A DNA stretch of 64,000 bases, from NCBI RefSeq assembly GCF_003025595.1, contig NZ_PYMI01000007.1, positions 116,553 to 180,552 of the forward strand. The letters run 5' to 3'. The notes under the pieces were generated by a model that was not told where the DNA came from, did no database searches, and was given only the letters and a program-made list of their open reading frames with translations. Source of the stretch: Photobacterium ganghwense (GTDB taxonomy: Bacteria > Pseudomonadota > Gammaproteobacteria > Enterobacterales > Vibrionaceae). Below are positions 8,727-16,536 of this stretch, piece after piece (the first letter of the stretch is position 1; every line of letters starts with the position of its first letter). A program made the translations under genes and the position numbers.

Positions 8727-9521
8727 ATGACGGAAACCACAGCCCTGAGCATCCACTTCTTTGAAACGCTGCTATCCACCCTGCGGGATGTACTCCCGAT
8801 TGGCATTATTATTTTTGGTTTTCAGCTGGCGGTATTGCGGCGACCGGTCGCGAACTGGCCGCGGGTGGGGCTGGGTTTTGTGTATGTGATTCTGGGGCTG
8901 TCGCTGTTTCTCATGGGATTGGAGCTGGCGTTGTTTCCGCTCGGGGAATCGATGGCCCGGCAACTCACGGCTCTGGATTTTCTGTTTGGTGCCGGGGAGA
9001 GTGTGCCCGCGACTGTCCATTGGCAGGATTACTACTGGGTGTACCTGTTTGCCGCTGCCATCGGCTTTAGTACCACAATCGCGGAGCCATCCCTGATTGC
9101 CGTTGCGATTAAAGCCAATCAGGTCTCGGGGGACACCATCAGCGTGACCGGTTTGCGAGTGGCCGTGGCATTGGGGGTGTCGCTGGGGATTTCGTTGGGC
9201 AGTTACCGGATTGTCGCAGGTGATCCGCTGCATTATTACATCCTGACCGGGTACGTAGTGGTCGTGATCCAGACGCACTTTGCCCCGAAAGCGATTGTGC
9301 CGCTGGCTTATGATTCCGGCGGCGTCACAACATCGACCGTGACAGTGCCGATAGTGACGGCGCTGGGGCTGGGACTGGCATCGACCGTTCCGGGGCGCAA
9401 CCCGATGCTGGACGGGTTTGGGCTGATCGCGTTTGCCAGCTTATTTCCAATGATTACCGTGATGGGCTATGCCCAGTTGTCGCAATGGCACTCTGCAAGG
9501 AGACAAAAAGATGCGCTTTAA
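8727..9521 (+). CDS. DUF1538 family membrane protein, copy 2
   Basis: Paralogue of the preceding gene, 264 aa. It has the same two blocks, GFSTTIAEPSL near residue 113 and AYDSGGVTTSTVTVPIVTAL near 195, and the shared tail motif GRNP(M)xDGFGLIAFASL. The main difference is a longer loop (residues about 75-105) between the second and third membrane segments. It starts 18 bp after copy 1. The two proteins probably form a hetero-oligomer, since both are retained side by side with intact signature motifs; this is inference. The stop codon lies 11 bp inside the next gene, so translation is coupled to the PII-like protein. Confidence 0.88.
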   Translation: MTETTALSIHFFETLLSTLRDVLPIGIIIFGFQLAVLRRPVANWPRVGLGFVYVILGLSLFLMGLELALFPLGESMARQLTALDFLFGAGESVPATVHWQDYYWVYLFAAAIGFSTTIAEPSLIAVAIKANQVSGDTISVTGLRVAVALGVSLGISLGSYRIVAGDPLHYYILTGYVVVVIQTHFAPKAIVPLAYDSGGVTTSTVTVPIVTALGLGLASTVPGRNPMLDGFGLIAFASLFPMITVMGYAQLSQWHSARRQKDAL

Positions 9522-9861
9522 GCTGTTGATTGCCTTCGTGGAAGACACGAAAACGGACGCCGTGCTGGATGCCGCCCGAAAGGCGGGAGCAACCGGCGCG
9601 ACGGTGATTAACAATGCCCGTGGTGAAGGGCTGTTCCAGAAGAAAACCTTTCTGGGACTGGGGTTGGATGTACAGCGGGATGTGATCCTGTTTGTGGTGG
9701 AGGAGCATCTGGCGCGTACCATACTGGAGACAATCGAAGAGGCGGGCGATTTTGATACCGAATCGGGACAGGGGATCGCCGTTCAGCTGGATGTGGAAGA
9801 TGCCGTAGGGGTTGCCCACCAGGTGCGGACGTTGACCAAAGTGGTGGAGGAAAAACTATGA
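9511..9861 (+). CDS. PII-like signalling protein of the DUF1538 operon
   Basis: Small cytoplasmic protein of 116 aa with a PII (GlnB/GlnK) ferredoxin-like fold. MRFKLLIAFVEDTKTDAVLDAA is strand 1 and helix 1, GATGATVINNARGEG corresponds to the strand before the T-loop, and SGQGIAVQLDVEDAVGV resembles the B-loop/C-terminal block of PII. The T-loop region (about residues 40-55) is short, with no equivalent of the uridylylated tyrosine of GlnB. PII proteins bind ATP/ADP and 2-oxoglutarate and often gate membrane transporters (GlnK-AmtB, SbtB-SbtA), so the likely partner is the DUF1538 pair. The ATG at 9511 has an AAGGAGA ribosome site; an upstream in-frame ATG at 9469 is less likely. It overlaps both the previous stop and the next start. 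Confidence 0.85.
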   Translation: MRFKLLIAFVEDTKTDAVLDAARKAGATGATVINNARGEGLFQKKTFLGLGLDVQRDVILFVVEEHLARTILETIEEAGDFDTESGQGIAVQLDVEDAVGVAHQVRTLTKVVEEKL

Positions 9862-10262
9862 GTAATGACAAGGTCGTACGGGTAAGGGATGTCATGATGA
9901 ACACTTATGCCATGGTTGAAGGGCTGACCACCGTGGCAGAAGCCATCAGGATTGCCAAGCGCCGGCAAATCAAAGCGCTGATTGTCGATAAGCGGCATGA
10001 AGATGATGAATACGGCATTGTGCTGATGAATGACATCGCCAAAAAAGTGCTGGCGTTGGATCGCTCACCGGAGCGCACGAATGTGTATGAGATCATGACC
10101 AAACCGGCGCTGTCGGTCAGTGCCGATATGGATGTGCGCTATTGTGCCCGCTTGTTCGAACGGTTTGGCATCAGCCGGGCCCCGGTGATCGAAGACGGCG
10201 AAATCCGCGGTATGGTCAGTTATAACAATATTGTTCTGAACGGCATGCTGCGGGAAGAGTAG
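9858..10262 (+). CDS. CBS-domain pair protein of the DUF1538 operon
   Basis: A 134-aa protein that is almost entirely a Bateman module: CBS1 from VRDVMMNTYAMVEG to about residue 65 and CBS2 from VYEIMTKPALSVSADM to the end, including the typical ISRAPVIEDGEIRGMVSYNNIV strand pattern (two stretches). CBS pairs bind adenosine nucleotides (AMP, ATP, SAM) and regulate channels, transporters or enzymes. Its ATG overlaps the PII-like stop (ATGA). The four-gene order membrane protein, membrane protein, PII-like, CBS implies two separate nucleotide sensors controlling one transport complex; function is inferred from context only. Confidence 0.87.
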   Translation: MSNDKVVRVRDVMMNTYAMVEGLTTVAEAIRIAKRRQIKALIVDKRHEDDEYGIVLMNDIAKKVLALDRSPERTNVYEIMTKPALSVSADMDVRYCARLFERFGISRAPVIEDGEIRGMVSYNNIVLNGMLREE

Positions 10263-10363
10263 CCGCCGTGACATGACTGGCGTGGCTTGGTGGTGAGTCA
10301 TGGCATTCCCGGGTGGCAAGGTGTAGGATCTGGCTACCTGTTCCAAAAAAGAAGATACATGGC

Positions 10364-10912
10364 ATGAAACTCTTTTTTGCCTCCGATATTCACGGCTGTG
10401 CTGACAGCATGCGTCGTGCCCTGACTGCTTTTGAACAAAGCGGTGCCGAGCATTTTATTTTGCTGGGGGATGTACTGAACCACGGCCCACGTAACCCGTT
10501 GCCAGCGGGTTATGCCCCGACCGAAGTGGCTGAGATGCTGAACCAGTACGCAGAGCGTATTACGGCTGTTCGCGGCAATTGCGACAGCGACGTTGATCAA
10601 ATGCTGCTGGATTTCCCGATGATGGCCGATTACAACCTGGTGTTATTGCCAAATGGCCGTCGGCTGTTTCTGACCCACGGCCACCTATACAACGGCGACA
10701 AGCATCCGCGTCTGCGCGACGGCGATGTGATTGTATCCGGGCATACCCATTTGCCGGTTGCGGAGCAACGCGGGGCGCTGTATCTCTTCAACCCTGGCTC
10801 CATCACCATTCCTCGTGGTGAGCATCAGGCCAGTTACGGCCTGCTGGAAGATAACACGCTGAAAGTGGTAACGTTCGAAGGCGAGGTGATTTGCCAAGTC
10901 GAGCTGCGTTAA
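10364..10912 (+). CDS. yfcE: Metallophosphodiesterase YfcE
   Basis: Calcineurin-like phosphoesterase of 182 aa (E. coli YfcE 184 aa), active on phosphodiester model substrates in known homologues; the physiological substrate is unsettled. Metal-binding motifs in order: FFASDIHGC (residues 4-12), LLGDVLNHGPR, VRGNCDSDVD, LTHGHLYN and VSGHTHLP. The start at 10364 begins MKLFFASDIHG as in homologues; the frame extends to 10313 without support. It is separated by 101 bp from the CBS gene and may read through from that operon. A strong terminator follows only about 190 nt downstream. Confidence 0.93.
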   Translation: MKLFFASDIHGCADSMRRALTAFEQSGAEHFILLGDVLNHGPRNPLPAGYAPTEVAEMLNQYAERITAVRGNCDSDVDQMLLDFPMMADYNLVLLPNGRRLFLTHGHLYNGDKHPRLRDGDVIVSGHTHLPVAEQRGALYLFNPGSITIPRGEHQASYGLLEDNTLKVVTFEGEVICQVELR

Positions 10913-10950
10913 GTTCGTCACTCCCTAAACCGAACTAGCCTAATGTACTG

Positions 10951-10980
10951 TCTTGCGTTGTCTTGCGTTGTCTTGCGTTG
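10951..10980. repeat. Tandem decamer TCTTGCGTTG x3
   Basis: Three exact head-to-tail copies of TCTTGCGTTG lie 38 bp after the yfcE stop codon. The unit length is not a multiple of three, and no coding role is apparent. Confidence 0.85.
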
Positions 10981-11105
10981 TCGCGCACAGTTCGCCGCAA
11001 TGGCGAAGGCCATTCTTGTGAAGAAGCTCCGTGTTGTGAAGAAGGTCAGTGTAGTGAAAATGATGCTTGCGAAGGTGGTACTTGCTGGGGTGATGCGAAA
11101 AACGG

Positions 11106-11137
11106 AAACAGGCTGCTCAGGCTGCCTGTTTGTTTTT
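11106..11137 (+). terminator. Intrinsic terminator downstream of yfcE
   Basis: AAACAGGC (11106-11113) pairs with GCCTGTTT (11124-11131), with a further G/C-rich inner part, and is followed by GTTTTT. It probably ends the yfcE transcript with a roughly 190-nt 3' untranslated region. Confidence 0.75.
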
Positions 11138-11341
11138 GGATAATCCTTGCAAGTTGGCTTAAACCTGTTTGTGGCGCGATATATCTGCTTAGACAGCGCC
11201 CCTCAAACCGTGTCTCTCAGAAGATGAGAAGATGCCGCTTTGCAGGGAACCGTTTCAAACAGTGCCGTTTCAAATAGCATTGTTCCAATTAGTGCTAATC
11301 ATACCGCACCTTTCATTTAACCCGCTTCAGATTGCGCTGCC

Positions 11342-12103
11342 TTACATCCCCAGTAGCAACTTGAAGCCAATCAGGAACGTCAGTACCTCAAAGCATCGTT
11401 TGATCAGCCGGTTACTTTTCTGGGTTGCCAGATGAGCTCCCAGATACCCTCCCAGCAGCGAGCCGGCCAGTAGAACCGGAATCCACGGCCAGTATATCTC
11501 GGCCCCTGCCACATACATGGTAACCGCCCCGATTCCATTCCAGAACAATCCGACACTGACCAGTGTCAGGGCGACGGCCTGCTTGTAATCAAAACCGAAC
11601 CAACGGATCAGAAACAGGGTGACAAATAGCCCTGTGCCCGCAGTCAAGGAGCCATTCAACACCCCAATCGCCGCCAGTCCGATGCCGCCGATCACCATGC
11701 CAGCCAGATCCCGGTGGCGTGGCTGGGTGTCCTGCCCGAGAGATGATTTAGTCAGCGAGTAGATCCCCAGCCCGAGAATGAGCACGCCAAGCAGCGCTTC
11801 TGCCACTCTGCCCGGGATAAACAGGATCAGGTTGGCACCGGCAATGACCCCGACCATCCCGGCCAGAATGACATAAATCGTTAAGGTCCAGTCGAGCGTG
11901 CCGGCCCGCACATGTTTGAGGGCCGCTCCAAGTCCCAGGGCCACGCTGGCAACTTTATGGGTAGCCAGTGCAATGGCAAAAGGTAGCCCGAGAAAGATCA
12001 GCAGCGGAAATTGTATGAGTCCGGCCCCGCCGCCGGACAGGGAAGCGAGTGTGTTTGATAAAAGCGAGCCGATAAAAAGGCCCATTGAGCTCAGAAAATC
12101 CAT
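11342..12103 (-). CDS. TauE/SafE (TSUP) family membrane permease
   Basis: Integral membrane protein of 253 aa of the sulfite exporter TauE/SafE family, whose members move sulfite, sulfoacetate, thiosulfate or other organosulfur anions. The typical pair of half-repeats is visible: GGGAGLIQFPLLIFLGLPFA near residue 24, followed by the ATHKVASVALGLGAALKH stretch, and a second half beginning near 140 (LNGSLTAGTGLFVTLFL). About eight hydrophobic segments are present. It is a single gene with no clear functional link to its neighbours; the substrate cannot be read from the sequence. Confidence 0.85.
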   Translation of the reverse strand: MDFLSSMGLFIGSLLSNTLASLSGGGAGLIQFPLLIFLGLPFAIALATHKVASVALGLGAALKHVRAGTLDWTLTIYVILAGMVGVIAGANLILFIPGRVAEALLGVLILGLGIYSLTKSSLGQDTQPRHRDLAGMVIGGIGLAAIGVLNGSLTAGTGLFVTLFLIRWFGFDYKQAVALTLVSVGLFWNGIGAVTMYVAGAEIYWPWIPVLLAGSLLGGYLGAHLATQKSNRLIKRCFEVLTFLIGFKLLLGM

Positions 12104-12462
12104 CGTGGAAGGTTTCGCCTGCGTCCTGCAAAAACATTCACCTTAGCGGCTTTTACCATCGGAATCTACTACGGCCTCACGCAGGTGACAGCGGGGCATA
12201 GTCCGACAGGAGAGCGGAATCGGCAAAACTAAATGTGGCTTAATATTTATGCGTGTGATTGCAAGATTGATGGTTTGAGAGGATCTGGTCAAGGAATTGT
12301 TCCCGGATGTTTACATTTTCTGTTGATTCGGGATATCCGAAATATCTGTTCGTATATTTCGAGTTTTTGTTGATCTGAGTGCTTGAACTTTCGATGCATT
12401 CGGTTCAATATCGCGCCTCACCTTTTTATATGTGTTACAAATTGTGTCAGGTGCTCATCACC
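12104..12462. other. Divergent intergenic region, TSUP permease / FNT channel
   Basis: This 359 bp carries the promoters of both flanking genes. A short dyad, TTCGG-GATAT-CCGAA at 12327-12341, could be an operator but matches no consensus I know. An open extension of the FNT frame back to 12379 is not supported. Confidence 0.4.
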
Positions 12463-13314
12463 ATGTATCAAAATCAGTTTGATGCGCTGTTACCGCCTCA
12501 GATGGCGGAACGAGCTGCGGAAATCGGGGTCGGCAAGGCAACCAAAGACCCTGTGAAATCGCTTCTGCTGGCTATTACGGCCGGGATGCATATCGGGATT
12601 GCCTTTGTCTTTTATACCGTCGTGACCACTGGTGCCGGTGACATGCCGTGGGGGATGTCGCGGTTCGTGGGCGGGCTGGCTTTTAGTCTGGGGTTGATCC
12701 TGGTTGTGATCACCGGTGGAGAGCTGTTTACCAGCTCGGTGCTGACGCTGGTCGCGAGGGCGAGCGGTAAGATTAGCTGGAAAAGCCTGTGGCTCAACTG
12801 GGGGGTCGTTTACGTCGGCAACCTGATTGGCGCTCTGCTGCTGGTGGTGATCATGCTGATGACCAAGCAGTACATGTCAGCAAACGGCGAACTGGGGATC
12901 AATGCCATGCATATTGCCCAGCATAAGCTGCATCATGATTTCTGGCAGGCCGTTGCGCTGGGCGTTATGTGTAACGTGCTGGTGTGCGTCGCGGTCTGGA
13001 TGACGTTCAGCGGCCGTACGCTGACTGATAAGATTCTGGTTATGATCCTGCCGGTGGCGATGTTTGTCTCATCTGGTTTTGAGCACTGCATTGCCAACAT
13101 GTTTCAGGTGCCGATGGCGATTGGTATCAAGCATCTGGCCAGCCCTGAATTCTGGCAAATGACCGGAATGAATCCGGCCGACTTTGCCGATCTGACGTTC
13201 AGCAACTTTTTCATTAATAACCTGATCCCAGTGACCATCGGTAACATTATCGGTGGGGGAGTTTTTGTTGGGATGGGTTACTGGATTATTTACCTGCGTG
13301 GTCACGACAACTGA
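12463..13314 (+). CDS. Formate/nitrite transporter (FNT) family channel, no CBS domains
   Basis: Pentameric FNT-type anion channel, 283 aa. The family fold of six helices is apparent from residue about 33 on. Key blocks are GGLAFSLGLILVVITGGELFT (two stretches), the AQHKLHHD turn and GFEHCIANMFQVP, where the His lies in the selectivity region of the FocA pore, then NLIPVTIGNIIGGG. It is clearly a paralogue of the FocA-CBS protein at 35-36 kb but lacks the CBS tail. ATG at 12463 has AGGTG about ten nucleotides upstream and aligns with family N-termini. It is followed by an intrinsic terminator, so it is monocistronic. Substrate could be formate, nitrite, hydrosulfide or another monovalent acid. 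Confidence 0.9.
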   Translation: MYQNQFDALLPPQMAERAAEIGVGKATKDPVKSLLLAITAGMHIGIAFVFYTVVTTGAGDMPWGMSRFVGGLAFSLGLILVVITGGELFTSSVLTLVARASGKISWKSLWLNWGVVYVGNLIGALLLVVIMLMTKQYMSANGELGINAMHIAQHKLHHDFWQAVALGVMCNVLVCVAVWMTFSGRTLTDKILVMILPVAMFVSSGFEHCIANMFQVPMAIGIKHLASPEFWQMTGMNPADFADLTFSNFFINNLIPVTIGNIIGGGVFVGMGYWIIYLRGHDN

Positions 13315-13407
13315 TGGCGTGATGCTGCGGGTAAACAACCGCGTTCTACATTGCTGACTTACCCTTTGTGAGTCAGATATCTCTTGCTTGTATTGAGTCT
13401 AACCTTT

Positions 13408-13438
13408 GCCGCTGCGGAAACCCCCAGCGGCTTTTTTT
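13408..13438 (+). terminator. Intrinsic terminator after the FNT channel gene
   Basis: GCCGCTG (13408-13414) and CAGCGGC (13425-13431) form the stem, followed by seven T residues. Confidence 0.85.
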
Positions 13439-13451
13439 GTAACCGGCAGGC

Positions 13452-13889
13452 TTAGCGACACGGAAAGGGGCGCCTGAAGGTAAAAGCATGCGGCGAGTCG
13501 GCATGCTGGCGTAAGTACAGTAAGCGGGATTTGGCTTCCTCGACTGTCGGAATATAGCCGTCCGGCACCCACCACAACACATATGTATCCTCGGCCAGAG
13601 GATAAAACCATTCGCTCTTACGCCGCATGAAATCCCGATGGTGTGTCCGGAACATGAAGTCTTTGAGCGCCTCGACGGATTCCCAGACCGACATATTGAC
13701 GAGCATATCGGGGTCGCTGAATGCCTTAATGGACGTCGCATCACCGGAATCATCTTTAAGTCGCCAGATAAAGCCATCGCTGCGTTCGGCAAGGCGATTA
13801 ATGGTATCCAAGTTATCGACAAAATCCTTGAGTTCAAGGGAATCCAGCGGATACCGGGCTTTGGCGATATTCAGTTGAGCCAGCTTCAT
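13452..13889 (-). CDS. DUF3291 domain protein
   Basis: Protein of 145 aa from MKLAQLNIAKARYPLDS, a single DUF3291 domain resembling antibiotic-biosynthesis-monooxygenase-like ferredoxin folds. Recognisable pieces are FVDNLDTINRLAERSDGFIWRL, split around residue 20-40, VNMSVWESVEALKDF, and the C-terminal LWWVPDGYIPTVEEA. The ribosome site GGAGG precedes ATG at 13889, which is preferred to the longer start at 13922. The function of the family is not known. It stands alone between the FNT channel and pta. Confidence 0.82.
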   Translation of the reverse strand: MKLAQLNIAKARYPLDSLELKDFVDNLDTINRLAERSDGFIWRLKDDSGDATSIKAFSDPDMLVNMSVWESVEALKDFMFRTHHRDFMRRKSEWFYPLAEDTYVLWWVPDGYIPTVEEAKSRLLYLRQHADSPHAFTFRRPFPCR

Positions 13890-14209
13890 GTTTCCTCCAT
13901 CTGTCGAAACCGGGTGGGCCAAGGTTATTGTTCAGTTATGGCATGGGGTTGGGGCGATGGTTAGCATTGAGGCGGGCGCACTGCGGAGGAATTGTAAAAG
14001 TGAGGAATATCGCAAACTTTTGCGGTTTTCATGGTTGCAGCGTGTAATGTGGTTTTTCTGTTTACTGGCTGATCAAATCTAAAAAGATAGATGTTGTTTT
14101 GTGGTGGAAAATAGTGCCGATGAGTGCCGTAGCATAAAAAAACGCCCCGGCATTGGCAGGGGCGTTTCATCATTCAGACTAACCGGCAGTAGGCCGATAG
14201 GTACTGTGA
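13890..14209. other. Intergenic region between DUF3291 gene and pta
   Basis: This 320 bp holds the DUF3291 promoter (minus strand) and, at 14135-14167, the pta terminator. No further gene or motif is seen. Confidence 0.5.
14135..14167 (-). terminator. Intrinsic terminator of the ackA-pta transcript
   Basis: On the minus strand AAACGCCCC (complement of 14159-14167) pairs with GGGGCGTTT (complement of 14140-14148), followed by a run of T residues. It is 43 nt after the pta stop. Confidence 0.85.
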
Positions 14210-16363
14210 TTAGGCTTTAGCATCTTCAGCTTGTTTCGCCTGAATCGCTGTCAGTGCAACGGTGTAGACGATGTCGTCAACCAGTGCGCCACGAGACAGG
14301 TCGTTTACAGGCTTACGCATGCCTTGCAGCATTGGACCGATAGAAACCAGGTCAGCAGAACGCTGTACCGCTTTGTAAGTGGTGTTACCTGTATTCAGGT
14401 CAGGGAATACGAATACTGTCGCTTTACCCGCAACCGGAGAGTTCGGAGCTTTAGAAGCGGCAACGTTTTCCATGATAGCTGCGTCGTACTGCAGAGGACC
14501 GTCGATCACCAGGTCAGGACGTTTTTCCTGAGCGATGCGAGTCGCTTCACGTACTTTCTCAACGTCTGCACCCTGACCAGATGTACCTGTAGAGTAAGAG
14601 ATCATTGCAACGCGAGGCTCGATACCGAACGCTTTTGCAGAGTCAGCAGACTGGATAGCGATTTCCGCCAGTTGCTCAGACGTTGGATCCGGGTTGATCG
14701 CACAGTCACCGTAAACCAGAACCTGGTCAGGCAGTAGCATGAAGAACACAGAAGACACCAGAGATGCACCCGGTGCCGTTTTGATCAGCTGTAGCGGTGG
14801 ACGGATAGTGTTTGCCGTCGTGTGAACCGCACCAGATACCAGACCGTCAACTTCGTCACGCTCAAGCATCATAGTACCCAGTACCACTGTGTCTTGCAGT
14901 TGCTCACGCGCAACTACTTCAGTCATACCTTTGTTCTTACGCAGCTCAACCAGACGTGCTACGTATTGCTCACGTACCACTTCAGGGTCGATGATTTCAA
15001 CGCCAGCACCCAGAACAACGCCTTGTTGTTCTGCAACACGCTTGATTTCAGCCGGGTTACCCAGCAGCACACATTCCGCGATACCGCGTTCAGCACAGAT
15101 AGCTGCTGCTTTAACGGTACGTGGCTCGTCACCTTCAGGCAGTACAACGCGCTTAGCCGCTGCACGGGCAAATTCAGTCAGCTGGTAACGGAATGCTGGT
15201 GGGCTCAGGCGACGCTCGCGAGTTGAACCTTCAGACAGAGATTCAATCCACTGGCCGTCGATGTGGCTAGCCATGTATTCGTTAATCAGTTCAACGCGCT
15301 CTTTGTCGTCTGCTGGTACTTCCAGGCTGAAGCTCTGCAGGTTCAGAGATGTCTGCCAAGTGTTACCTTGTGCTGTCATCACTGGCAGGCCAGTGTCAAA
15401 TGCACGCTTACACAGATCCATCACAGCTTTAGGCAGTTCATAGCCGCCAGTCAGCAGCAGGGCACCGATTTCCACGCCGTTCATCGCTGCCAGACACGCT
15501 GCCACGATAACGTCAGGACGGTCTGCTGAAGTTACCAGCAGAGAGCCTGGGCGGAAGTGCTCAACCATGTTCGGGATAGAGCGTGCACAGAACGTGATGC
15601 TCTTGATGCGGCGAGTTTTGATTTCACCCGGGTTAACGATTTCAGCGTTCAGGTGCTTCGCGATGTCAGTGGCACGCGTAGCGATCAGCTCAGCACTCCA
15701 AGGCGCACAACCCAGTACGCGGATTGGGCTGGAGTTGAACACCTGCATCACTTCTACGTGAGAAGGTACAGTTGCTTCTGCATCATCAAAAATTTCAGAC
15801 AGATCAGGACGAGTACGGCCTTCAGCGTCAACCGGTGCGTTCAGTTTGTTAACGATAACACCAGCGATTTGCTTGTTCTTGATGCCGCCGAAGTTAGAGC
15901 ATGCAACTTCGATACGCTCTTTCAGCTGAGAAGGATTGTCAGTACCTGGTGCAACAACGAACACGATTTCCGCGTCCAGTGTCTTTGCCATTTCGAAGTT
16001 GATTTGGTTCGCGAACGGATGCTTGCGAGTTGGAACCAGACCTTCGATCAGGGTAACTTCAGCACCGGCAGTCGCTTCTTTGAAACGAGCAACGATGTCT
16101 TCCAGCAGCACGTCGCTCTGATCGTTACGGATCAGCTCTTCAGCGCTAGCCATTGAGAACGGCTCAGCCACTTTCATGTCGCTGTTTGCAGTGATGATAG
16201 TGGTTGTCAGATCTGGCTGCTCACCGCCGTGACGAGGCTGCGCGATAGGCTTGAAGAAAGAAACGCGAACACCTTTGCGTTCCATGGCACGAAGCACACC
16301 CAGGCTAACGCTGGTCAGACCAACTCCGGCGCCAACCGGAACAAGCATGATAGTACGGGACAC
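14210..16363 (-). CDS. pta: Phosphate acetyltransferase
   Basis: Converts acetyl-CoA and phosphate to acetyl phosphate and CoA in the cytoplasm; 717 aa, the long enterobacterial type (E. coli 714). It has an N-terminal P-loop-like domain (residues 1-220, LVPVGAGVGLTSVSLG), a central DRTGG domain (about 230-345), and a C-terminal catalytic PTA_PTB domain (about 390-710) with the motif SYSTGTSGQG. The start codon is GTG with AGGA eight nucleotides upstream. It lies 173 bp downstream of ackA on the same strand. Together with AckA it makes one ATP from the acetyl-CoA produced by pyruvate formate-lyase, and its intermediate acetyl phosphate can phosphorylate proteins. Confidence 0.96.
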   Translation of the reverse strand: MSRTIMLVPVGAGVGLTSVSLGVLRAMERKGVRVSFFKPIAQPRHGGEQPDLTTTIITANSDMKVAEPFSMASAEELIRNDQSDVLLEDIVARFKEATAGAEVTLIEGLVPTRKHPFANQINFEMAKTLDAEIVFVVAPGTDNPSQLKERIEVACSNFGGIKNKQIAGVIVNKLNAPVDAEGRTRPDLSEIFDDAEATVPSHVEVMQVFNSSPIRVLGCAPWSAELIATRATDIAKHLNAEIVNPGEIKTRRIKSITFCARSIPNMVEHFRPGSLLVTSADRPDVIVAACLAAMNGVEIGALLLTGGYELPKAVMDLCKRAFDTGLPVMTAQGNTWQTSLNLQSFSLEVPADDKERVELINEYMASHIDGQWIESLSEGSTRERRLSPPAFRYQLTEFARAAAKRVVLPEGDEPRTVKAAAICAERGIAECVLLGNPAEIKRVAEQQGVVLGAGVEIIDPEVVREQYVARLVELRKNKGMTEVVAREQLQDTVVLGTMMLERDEVDGLVSGAVHTTANTIRPPLQLIKTAPGASLVSSVFFMLLPDQVLVYGDCAINPDPTSEQLAEIAIQSADSAKAFGIEPRVAMISYSTGTSGQGADVEKVREATRIAQEKRPDLVIDGPLQYDAAIMENVAASKAPNSPVAGKATVFVFPDLNTGNTTYKAVQRSADLVSIGPMLQGMRKPVNDLSRGALVDDIVYTVALTAIQAKQAEDAKA

Positions 16364-16491
16364 TATAGATTCCTCAACTATTCAGGAAACAACTGTGCTG
16401 TTCAATAACGATGAATCACCGGTATTGGACAGCACCTCAAAAAGCGGATAACTCAGTCTGTGGCACGTTGCCGGGGCAGACTGGTTATGTG

Positions 16492-16517
16492 AAAACGGCC
16501 GGCCCAGGCCAGCCGTC
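16492..16517 (-). terminator. Attenuator-like hairpin between ackA and pta
   Basis: On the minus strand ACGGCTGGC, a 4-nt loop and GCCGGCCGT (one wobble pair; arms 16509-16517 and 16496-16504) are followed by TTTTC. It sits between ackA and pta and may terminate part of the ackA transcripts or mark an mRNA processing site. Confidence 0.5.
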
Positions 16518-16536
16518 TTCAGACTCATGTCGCGGA

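Larger units (their letters stand above)
10913..11341. other. Intergenic region after yfcE with decamer repeat and terminator
   Basis: There is no confident gene in this 429 bp. It contains a threefold tandem decamer (10951-10980) and an intrinsic terminator (11106-11137). Between them one plus-strand frame reads as a cysteine- and glutamate-rich peptide (SCEEAPCCEEGQCSE and onward), but it lacks an ATG and runs through the terminator. After the terminator (11138-11341) nothing recognisable is seen. Confidence 0.5.

Noticed and set aside
10963..11277. Cysteine-rich open frame downstream of yfcE as a real gene
   Set aside because: It has no ATG, its only early start codon would be TTG inside the decamer repeat, and it reads straight through an intrinsic terminator. 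Kept only as an observation.
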